Assembly: GCA_009781125.1 (NCBI GenBank)
Contig: WQYS01000086.1
Coordinates: 1 to 8,522 of the forward strand
Length of the DNA stretch: 8,522 nucleotides
Source of the DNA: Acidobacteriaceae bacterium
GTDB taxonomy: Bacteria > Acidobacteriota > Terriglobia > Terriglobales > Acidobacteriaceae
Reading direction: 5' to 3'
In this document: positions 1-4,684 of the stretch, piece by piece
Position numbering within the stretch: the stretch's first letter is position 1
How the letters are laid out: every line of letters begins with the position of its first letter
Program-made: the position numbers and the translations under genes
Notes under the pieces: generated by a model
What the model was told of the DNA's origin: nothing
The model's database searches: none
Seen by the model: only the letters and a program-made list of their open reading frames with translations

Positions 1-673
1 CAAGGCCTTCCACGACCGGCTGGCCATCACCGGAGCCGTCCTTACCAAGATGGACGGCGATGCGCGCGGCGGCGCAGCGCTCTCCATCCGCCACATCACC
101 GGAGCTCCGATCAAGTTCCTGGGCACGGGCGAAAAGCCCGACGCCTTCGAGCCGTTTCATCCTGACCGCATCGTCTCGCGCATCATGGGTCACGGCGACA
201 TCGCCACCCTGCTGGAGCACGCCGAAGAGCGGCTGGATCGCGGCAAGGCCGAGCGGTTTGCGGCCAAGGCTTTGTCCGGCGACGGCTTCACGCTCGAAGA
301 CTTCCGCGAGCAGCTGCGCCAGATCAAGAAGATGGGAAGCATCAAGTCGATCATGAAGATGCTGCCATCGGTGGGCCCTTTTGCGGGGATGCAGCAGGCG
401 GTCGATTCGGTCGATGAGAACCAGTTCACGCGCGTCGAAGCCATCATCGGCTCAATGACCCGGCGCGAACGGGCCGATCACGAGATCATCAACGGCAACC
501 GTCGCAAGCGCATCGCGCGCGGCTCCGGAACCACGGTGCAGGATGTCAACAATCTGCTGCGCCAGTACGCGCAGATGCGCAAGATGTTCAAGTCGATGGG
601 CTCGGGCGGCGGCATCAAGGCGCAGCAGCGCATGATGAGCCAGATGCAGGCGCGGCAGAGATTCGGAAGATAG
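1..673 (+). CDS. ffh: Signal recognition particle protein Ffh (SRP54), C-terminal part, 5' end outside window
   Basis: This is the 3' half of the gene for the GTPase subunit of the bacterial signal recognition particle. Ffh binds 4.5S/SRP RNA and signal sequences on ribosomes and docks with FtsY at the membrane. The frame is open from base 2 and gives 223 residues to the TAG stop, against about 450 for the full family. The visible part starts in the NG domain. It carries the G4 motif TKMD (visible residues 15-18) followed by the SRP-specific DGDARGGAALS, and then GEKPDAFEPFHPDR, the closing G5/interface region. The methionine-rich M domain follows, with MKMLPSVGPFAGM, the RNA-binding stretch IINGNRRKRIARGSGT, and a Met-rich tail (MRKMFKSMG, MMSQMQAR). 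An internal ATG at base 50 is not the start, because conserved sequence continues upstream of it. The family assignment is very secure. The neighbour often seen after ffh in other bacteria, rpsP, is absent here. Confidence 0.97.
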   Translation, partial: KAFHDRLAITGAVLTKMDGDARGGAALSIRHITGAPIKFLGTGEKPDAFEPFHPDRIVSRIMGHGDIATLLEHAEERLDRGKAERFAAKALSGDGFTLEDFREQLRQIKKMGSIKSIMKMLPSVGPFAGMQQAVDSVDENQFTRVEAIIGSMTRRERADHEIINGNRRKRIARGSGTTVQDVNNLLRQYAQMRKMFKSMGSGGGIKAQQRMMSQMQARQRFGR

Positions 674-691
674 CAACCAGCCACAAAAGCC

Positions 692-897
692 CGGGTGCCC
701 CATCCTTCGTCCACCACATATACGCGGGTATCCCATGCTTCTCTGGTGGACGAAGGGTGGGAGAGTATACGGCTCAACTCGCCGCTGTTTCAGAGATGAA
801 ACACACCTGACGGAGCGTCTTACATTCCCACCCTTCGTCCGCAATGAGAGAACCGGATACCCGCACACGCTTCGGCGGACGAAGGATGGGGCACCCG
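692..897. repeat. Composite inverted repeat: two hairpin (REP/BIME-like) units in opposite orientation
   Basis: Two related units of about 71 bases, 692-762 and 826-897, are inverted copies of each other around a centre near 794. Three arm pairs are identical and nested: 692-712 with 877-897 (21 bp), 724-733 with 855-864 (10 bp), and 748-762 with 826-840 (15 bp). Each unit is also a hairpin by itself. Unit 1 pairs 699-716 with 744-761 (18 pairs, one of them G-T). Unit 2 pairs 827-842 with 875-890 (16 positions, one mismatch on the + strand that would be G-U on the - strand). The motif ccatccttcgtcc or its close variant thus occurs four times in alternating orientation. No protein reading is plausible. 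The layout resembles paired REP sequences (BIMEs). It could act as a transcript-end or mRNA-stabilising structure after ffh, but no T-run follows, so it is not a classic terminator. Confidence 0.8.
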
Positions 898-1017
898 AAC
901 GATTGCGGCTGATCAGACGCCCACCTGAAGTTTCTAAGAAACACCCGTAAGGTTGGAGCCTGCGTCGGCAGTGTGATATGTTGCGTTGTATCCGCTTAGC
1001 GCGCAGGAGTTCCTGAA
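898..1017 (+). other. Non-coding leader between the repeat and the tsaC-type gene
   Basis: This 120-base stretch has no open frame that looks like a gene. A perfect small palindrome (gtttcta/agaaac, 930-942) could be an operator or a chance match. A weak promoter-like pair, TTGGAG (953-958) and TGtGATATG (972-980), sits about 40 bases before the next gene; only three of six bases fit the -10 consensus. An in-frame TAG at 997-999 sets the upstream limit for the following gene. Confidence 0.4.
1005..1009 (+). promoter_or_regulatory. Shine-Dalgarno AGGAG that points to an ATT start
   Basis: AGGAG lies 8 bases before ATT 1018 and is the only good ribosome binding site in this leader. The first in-frame GTG, at 1084, has only a poor upstream purine stretch and lies well inside the conserved N-terminal region. 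The site therefore supports initiation at 1018 (ATT) or 1021. Confidence 0.5.
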
Positions 1018-1665
1018 ATTTTTACGGCCGAGACACTCCGCATCCACCCCGACGAGCCCGAGCAGGAGCTTGTCTCGAAGGTTGTGGGCTGCCTCAACTG
1101 CGGTGAGGTCGTAGCTATCCCTACGGACACCTTCTACGGGCTGGCCGTCGATCCGGTCAATCTCCGGGCGGTGGACCGCATCTACGAGATCAAGTCGCGC
1201 GCGCGCCACAAGCCTCTTTCGCTGCTGGTCGCCGACGTAAACCACGCCTATGAACTCGCGCGTCACATTGACACGGCTTTCGACCGGCTTGCCGAACGCT
1301 TCTGGCCGGGTCCTCTTACTATTGTCGTAAAAGCCGGACGTAAACTGCCGCTGCGCGTGACCGCCAATACCGGCAACGTCGCGCTGCGCGTGCCGGAGGC
1401 GGCGATTCCGCGCGCTGTCGTCTCGGCGCTCGGGCTTCCGATCACCGCCACCTCGGCCAACCTGCGCGGCCTGCCCGAATGCACCTACGCCACCTGCGTG
1501 CGCGAGCAGCTCGGCAGCAAGATATCGCTCATCGTAGACGGCGGCCCTACGGCGCGTTCGCTTCCCACTACGATTGTCGATCTCTCCGGCGGAGGAAATT
1601 CCTGGATGATTCTGCGCGAAGGTGCTATTCCTACGCACCAGATCGCTCTCGCCTTGCAGCATTGA
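1018..1665 (+). CDS. tsaC: L-threonylcarbamoyladenylate synthase, TsaC/Sua5/YrdC family; start probably ATT
   Basis: Enzymes of this family use L-threonine, bicarbonate and ATP to make threonylcarbamoyl-AMP, the intermediate for t6A at position 37 of ANN-decoding tRNAs, in the cytoplasm. From ATT 1018 the protein has 215 residues, typical of the single-domain TsaC form without the extra Sua5 domain. Visible family motifs are AIPTDTFYGLAVD (about 33-45), KSR (59-61, the KxR nucleotide-binding motif), KPLSLLV, FWPGPLT, and ITATSAN with S146/N148. The N-terminal TLRIHPDEP also resembles the start of E. coli YciO, but YciO lacks the KxR motif seen here, so TsaC is preferred. Between the upstream stop (997-999) and GTG 1084 there is no ATG, GTG or TTG. 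Starting at GTG would remove the conserved IHPDEP segment and leave 193 residues. The domain call is firm; the exact start is not. Confidence 0.88.
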   Translation: MFTAETLRIHPDEPEQELVSKVVGCLNCGEVVAIPTDTFYGLAVDPVNLRAVDRIYEIKSRARHKPLSLLVADVNHAYELARHIDTAFDRLAERFWPGPLTIVVKAGRKLPLRVTANTGNVALRVPEAAIPRAVVSALGLPITATSANLRGLPECTYATCVREQLGSKISLIVDGGPTARSLPTTIVDLSGGGNSWMILREGAIPTHQIALALQH

Positions 1666-1685
1666 GAGTCTGTAAAAAAATACTT

Positions 1686-1735
1686 TCGTTATCCTGAGCG
1701 TAGCGAAGGATGACGTCGAGAGGTATCGAGAGGTA
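1686..1735. repeat. Dispersed hairpin repeat plus 10-bp tandem duplication
   Basis: Bases 1687-1715 form an imperfect hairpin, cgttatcctgagcg with tagcgaaggatgacg, in which atcct pairs with aggat. The core belongs to the same 'tcatcctgag...gaagga' repeat type as the two copies between uvrA and lspA. Immediately after it, tcgagaggta is repeated exactly in tandem (1716-1725 and 1726-1735). The element lies 20 bases after the tsaC-type stop codon. It has no T-run directly behind the stem, so termination is possible but not shown. Confidence 0.6.
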
Positions 1736-1754
1736 TTTTGATACGGGCGAGAAG

Positions 1755-1760
1755 TATACT
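1755..1760 (+). promoter_or_regulatory. Candidate -10 element TATACT before the YdcF-type gene
   Basis: TATACT matches the sigma-70 -10 consensus at five of six bases. It lies 21 bases before ATG 1782, so a transcript would have a leader of about 15 bases. The best -35-like TTGATA (1738-1743) is only 11 bases upstream, which is too close, and the sequence at the correct spacing is poor. This is a weak candidate. Confidence 0.25.
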
Positions 1761-1781
1761 TAAACATACCCTCCCACTTCG

Positions 1782-2432
1782 ATGATCGTTCCCGACTCCA
1801 ATCTGCGCAATCCACGTTCCCGGCGGCGGCGAATTGTTTTCGGCGTTCTTGTCTCCGTGTTGCTGATCGCGGTATTGTGGTCGGTTCATGTATACCGCGA
1901 GATAGCCGACGTCGCCGCCCGCGACGAGGCTCAGCCCGCCGACGCCATCGCCGTCTTCGGAGCCGCAGAGTATCTCGGGCGTCCATCGCCGGTTCTCCAT
2001 GCCCGGCTGGACCATGCCGTCGATCTCTACCGCAGGCAGACCGCTCCGCTCATCATTACGCTCGGAGGCGGCAAAGAGAAGGACTCCGGCAACACCGAGG
2101 GAGCCGTCGGACGCGACTATCTGCTGGCCAACGGCGTGCCTTTCGCCAACATCATTGCCGAAACCAGCTCCTTCGATACCGGGCAGCAGGTCCATCGCCT
2201 TGCCGCCATTGCGCGCGACCAGAATCTGCGCCATATTGTTGTCGTCTCCGACGCCACGCATCTGTTCCGTATCCGCGAGCTGTGCCGCCAGGCCGGACTC
2301 GACGTATACACATCGCCACGCGCTCCCGTCGGCCACATCAGCAACTACGATCTCGCCATGCGCTACCTTCACGAGATCGTCACCTACACGGCCTCGCGCC
2401 TGCACCTGAACGGCGGATGGTTCGAAGGCTGA
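1782..2432 (+). CDS. YdcF/SanA/ElyC-type DUF218 protein with an N-terminal membrane anchor
   Basis: The 216-residue product begins with a basic stretch (RSRRRR, 12-17) and one hydrophobic segment (about 18-36), giving a single-pass anchor with the bulk probably outside the inner membrane. The remainder is a DUF218 domain: ADAIAVFGAAEYLGRPSP (53-70), ARLDHAVDLYRR, ITLGGGKEKDSGNTEGAVG with E106, YLLANGVPFANIIAETSS with E127, DTGQQ (132-136), and VVVSDATHLFRI with H160 and R163. This order (glycine-rich loop, acidic residues, late His/Arg) is typical of the family. Members such as SanA and ElyC have been linked to envelope integrity and peptidoglycan precursor metabolism, but the biochemical activity is not established, so no substrate is assigned. 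ATG 1782 is chosen because it precedes the membrane segment; no Shine-Dalgarno sequence is visible before it (cctcccacttcg). The family call is good; the role is open. Confidence 0.85.
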   Translation: MIVPDSNLRNPRSRRRRIVFGVLVSVLLIAVLWSVHVYREIADVAARDEAQPADAIAVFGAAEYLGRPSPVLHARLDHAVDLYRRQTAPLIITLGGGKEKDSGNTEGAVGRDYLLANGVPFANIIAETSSFDTGQQVHRLAAIARDQNLRHIVVVSDATHLFRIRELCRQAGLDVYTSPRAPVGHISNYDLAMRYLHEIVTYTASRLHLNGGWFEG

Positions 2433-2521
2433 GAATACTACTGACGCGCCATCCTGTTGCTGCACCTCAGGTGATTTACAATAGATAGGGCATTAGCTCA
2501 TCAGATCATCCGCACCGTTGC
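2433..2521 (+). other. Short intergenic leader of the lipoprotein gene
   Basis: This gap of about 90 bases precedes the lipoprotein gene. TACAAT (2477-2482) is a fair -10 match, but the upstream TTGCTG (2457-2462) is only 14 bases away, shorter than the optimum. The gene may have its own promoter here or be read through from the YdcF-type gene. No terminator hairpin is visible. Confidence 0.3.
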
Positions 2522-2527
2522 GAGGAG
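2522..2527 (+). promoter_or_regulatory. Shine-Dalgarno GAGGAG that decides a TTG start
   Basis: GAGGAG ends 5 bases before TTG 2533. An earlier TTG (2518) overlaps this site and cannot use it, and ATG 2557 is 29 bases downstream. TTG 2533 is therefore the best-supported start of the lipoprotein. Confidence 0.6.
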
Positions 2528-2532
2528 TAGTT

Positions 2533-4026
2533 TTGCATCCAGATCGATTCATTCCAATGAGTTTCGGCAAATCCAGGTCCAGCCGCGGAGTTCTGACGGC
2601 GGTTCGATTCGCGTTCATGCTATCGCTGACAGCAGGGACTCTTGTCCTGTTGGCTGGTTGCGGCGCCCAGTACCGCTCGGTCATCTATACGGTCGGTACT
2701 GTAGGTCCTCCCGGCCAGCCTACCAAGTATGCTCTCACCGTCGCCAGGCCCTGCCCGAATCCCAACCCCAGCTCCAATCCATTCGCTCCGCCGGTACCCT
2801 GCACCAGCCCGGACTCTCAACCGGGACTGATGACGCTCGTCAATGTCTCCGGCGACAGCCCCATGACCACTCCAAACCTTGGTCCGGACTACACGACTCA
2901 GCCCTATTATTTTGTGCTCGGTCCGAACGGCGGCATGGGCTACACCCTGAATGACAACAACACCGTGAGCAGTTTTTCCGTCTCGACTAGTCTTCAGTCC
3001 AACGCCGTGCAGCAGACCGCCCTGCCAGCCAATACTACGGCCGTCAGCATCTATTCCGATTTCAGCTTTACCTATGTCGCCGAGAACAGCACGGATGTGC
3101 AAAGCACTGGCGTCGGCCAGTATTCCGGCTTGCCTCTCTCGCTCAAGCAGACCTTCCCGGCGCCCTCAGGCCAGTCACCGGTTTACATCGTAGGCATTCC
3201 CAACTCCGCCCGGGCCTATATCATCAACCAGGCCAAGTTCAGCGGGACTCTGAACAACGATCTCTCGCAGCCCGGTCAGATACAGACTATCGAAACGGCC
3301 ACCTCCAGCGTCGATACAACCCCGATTACCGTGGGAGCCGGTCCTGTCTACGGCGTGATGACTGCCGACCAGCGGCGCGCCTTCATCCTGAACAAGACCG
3401 ACGGCACCGTGTCGGTGATTAATGTGCCGGGCAACGTGCTCGATGCCGTCCCGCCTCTGGCAGGAAGCGCGACCTCCAACAATCCGATCAGTCTTGCGCC
3501 GGGAACGAATCCCGTATGGGCTGACCTTGCGCCATCGCTGAACGAACTGGTCGTTCTCAACCAAGGCGGCGGATCATTGCCCGGAACCGGATCCGTCACT
3601 ATTATCAGCATTCCGCTCTGCAATGCCACGTCTCTGCCATCGAACCCCAAGTGCGATCCCAACAATCCCGTGGACGCCGCCGACTTTGGAACGATCCTCA
3701 CCACGCCCAATCCCATTACGGTTGGCGCGAATCCGGTGATGGTCGCCGTCCTGCAGGACGGCAGCAAGGCCTATGTGCTCAATGAGGGTGACAGCACGGT
3801 TTCGGTCATCAGTCTCACCACCAATACCGTGGTGGCAACCGTTCCGGTTCCACAGTCACCGAACCCCACCTGGATCGCGGCTACAACCGGCGAGCCTACA
3901 GGCAAGGTCTACGTTACTTCGCCAAACTCCAACACCATGACCGTAATCACAACTCAGGACGATCAGATTCACTCGCTGATTAATCTGCAAGGAGCGGGCA
4001 TGGGTGTTCGCGTAACTGTTCCGTAA
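2533..4026 (+). CDS. Secreted lipoprotein with YVTN-type beta-propeller repeats (YncE-like)
   Basis: From TTG 2533 the protein has 497 residues. It opens with a long basic n-region, then a hydrophobic stretch FAFMLSLTAGTLVLLAGC ending in a lipobox LAGC with the lipidation cysteine at about residue 43. It should be exported, lipidated and cut by signal peptidase II; lspA lies elsewhere in this window. After a Pro/Asn/Ser-rich segment (about 70-95) the body is made of propeller-like repeats. The clearest are ADQRRAFILNKTDGTVSVI (about 278-296) and DGSKAYVLNEGDSTVSVI (about 409-426), followed by TNTVVATVPV and KVYVTSPNSNTMTVIT. These match the YVTN pattern of surface-layer and YncE-like seven-bladed propellers, which mediate binding or structural roles. 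No catalytic residues are recognisable, so ligand and function are unknown. The less regular N-terminal half may hold diverged blades. ATG 2557 would also keep the signal peptide. Confidence 0.85.
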   Translation: MHPDRFIPMSFGKSRSSRGVLTAVRFAFMLSLTAGTLVLLAGCGAQYRSVIYTVGTVGPPGQPTKYALTVARPCPNPNPSSNPFAPPVPCTSPDSQPGLMTLVNVSGDSPMTTPNLGPDYTTQPYYFVLGPNGGMGYTLNDNNTVSSFSVSTSLQSNAVQQTALPANTTAVSIYSDFSFTYVAENSTDVQSTGVGQYSGLPLSLKQTFPAPSGQSPVYIVGIPNSARAYIINQAKFSGTLNNDLSQPGQIQTIETATSSVDTTPITVGAGPVYGVMTADQRRAFILNKTDGTVSVINVPGNVLDAVPPLAGSATSNNPISLAPGTNPVWADLAPSLNELVVLNQGGGSLPGTGSVTIISIPLCNATSLPSNPKCDPNNPVDAADFGTILTTPNPITVGANPVMVAVLQDGSKAYVLNEGDSTVSVISLTTNTVVATVPVPQSPNPTWIAATTGEPTGKVYVTSPNSNTMTVITTQDDQIHSLINLQGAGMGVRVTVP

Positions 4027-4030
4027 GGCG

Positions 4031-4399
4031 TTAAAACAAGTTCAGTGATGCGGAAAATGCCTTGAAATCTCCATCCCGCGTGATGAGAGAGATATCTGCG
4101 TCAATGCAGCTTTGAGCAATCAATGCATCTCCGAGCCGGGCCTTTCTCTTGTGTGCCAGAGCCTTGGCCCGCAACTTTCCTGCCCGACGCCAGAAGCCGT
4201 CTTTAAGTCCGACCAGTGGAAGCTCCAGAAGGGCTTGCGCCACCAGGGGCGAGAGCTCAGGATCGCTCAGCAGTTCCGTCAGCACAGCAGGTGGCATAAC
4301 CACCTGCCTTGCATCGAGAGCCACGGCCAGAGCCTCAACATCTTCTCCGTACCCGCCTTCTAAAAAAGATATCCATGTACTCGTATCGGCGGCGATCAT
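4031..4399 (-). CDS. vapC: VapC-type PIN-domain toxin (ribonuclease)
   Basis: The 122-residue protein is a complete single PIN domain, the usual size for VapC toxins. VapC proteins are Mg2+-dependent ribonucleases that cut specific tRNA or rRNA sites when released from their antitoxin. The acidic quartet is visible: D5 in AADTSTW, E42 in PAVLTELL, D91 in LGDALIAQ and D109 in LITRDGDF; D111 is also present. All active-site positions appear intact, so the toxin should be functional. The ATG at 4399-4397 overlaps the vapB stop in the sequence ATGA, implying translational coupling; a GGAGGAG-like stretch lies about 14 bases upstream within vapB. Its stop codon is 4 bases from the stop of the convergent lipoprotein gene. 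The RNA target cannot be read from sequence. Confidence 0.92.
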   Translation of the reverse strand: MIAADTSTWISFLEGGYGEDVEALAVALDARQVVMPPAVLTELLSDPELSPLVAQALLELPLVGLKDGFWRRAGKLRAKALAHKRKARLGDALIAQSCIDADISLITRDGDFKAFSASLNLF

Positions 4400-4602
4400 C
4401 GGTCTGCTTTTAACTCCTCCAGCGTGCGGGAGAACCGGACCTTGCCCCGCAGTTGCAGAAGCCGCTCATACGCTCTACCGGCAGCAACCAGCTCCAGCCC
4501 GGTACGAATAGTCTGCGTGATTCCCGCAGTGCTCGCCTTTTGCGCCTTGCTCAAAAGGTCTGCGGGAACCTCTACGGTAATCTTTCTTACTGCTGTGGGC
4601 AT
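4396..4602 (-). CDS. vapB: VapB-type antitoxin with ribbon-helix-helix-like DNA-binding fold
   Basis: This small protein of 68 residues lies directly upstream of vapC and overlaps it by 4 nt. The N-terminal part reads VRKITVEVPADLLSKAQKA, then GITQTIRTGLELVAAGRAY: one beta strand and two helices, as in ribbon-helix-helix antitoxins that dimerise on operator DNA. The C-terminal part (LRGKVRFSRTLEELKADR) is charged and fits a toxin-binding tail that would lie across the PIN active site. An ATG six codons further upstream (4620) is in frame, but AAGGAGG (4614-4608) lies 5 bases before ATG 4602, so the shorter form MPTAVRK is chosen. The longer form would place its start codon inside the upstream palindrome. 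Pairing with a PIN toxin makes the antitoxin call strong; the exact VapB subfamily is uncertain. Confidence 0.88.
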   Translation of the reverse strand: MPTAVRKITVEVPADLLSKAQKASTAGITQTIRTGLELVAAGRAYERLLQLRGKVRFSRTLEELKADR

Positions 4603-4607
4603 CTCCG

Positions 4608-4614
4608 CCTCCTT
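4608..4614 (-). promoter_or_regulatory. Shine-Dalgarno AAGGAGG of vapB
   Basis: This near-perfect ribosome binding site on the - strand lies 5 bases before ATG 4602-4600. It decides between the two in-frame ATG codons and sets the antitoxin at 68 residues. Confidence 0.75.
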
Positions 4615-4646
4615 CACCATATTGTATACCAGTATTCAGTATGGTG
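4615..4646 (-). promoter_or_regulatory. Probable vapBC operator/promoter: 32-bp imperfect palindrome with a -10-like element
   Basis: CACCATA (4615-4621) and TATGGTG (4640-4646) are perfect 7-bp inverted arms, and the interior continues with pairing, giving 13 of 16 matched positions across the dyad. On the - strand TATACAAT (4628-4621) offers a -10 element inside the palindrome; the -35 region is poor. The site ends exactly where the vapB Shine-Dalgarno begins. Type II antitoxins of the ribbon-helix-helix class repress their own operons by binding such dyads, so a VapB or VapBC complex here would block the promoter. The palindrome is seen directly; its role is inferred. Confidence 0.65.
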
Positions 4647-4684
4647 TTGCAGCTATCCAGCCGTCTCTGCTCTTGAGAGAGGCC

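Noticed and set aside
452..868. Open frames of 99-138 codons on the - strand across the end of ffh and the repeats
   Set aside because: They translate hairpin repeat DNA and the antisense of the Ffh M domain; no start signal or domain is present.
692..897. The hairpins after ffh as a CRISPR array or rho-independent terminator
   Set aside because: The units are inverted rather than direct repeats with regular spacers, and no T-run follows either stem.
898..1017. A riboswitch in the leader of the tsaC-type gene
   Set aside because: I could not recognise the conserved core of any known riboswitch class; only a small palindrome and weak promoter-like bases are visible.
934..1986. A 350-codon - strand frame opposite the tsaC-type and YdcF-type genes
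   Set aside because: It spans two clear genes and their intergenic repeat, and its product is a low-complexity Arg-rich sequence with no domain.
1689..2465. A 258-codon - strand frame opposite the YdcF-type gene
   Set aside because: The DUF218 motifs on the + strand explain the region; the antisense product shows no family features.
4603..4620. The longer vapB form starting at ATG 4620
   Set aside because: Its start codon lies in the palindrome without a ribosome binding site, while AAGGAGG is ideally spaced for ATG 4602.
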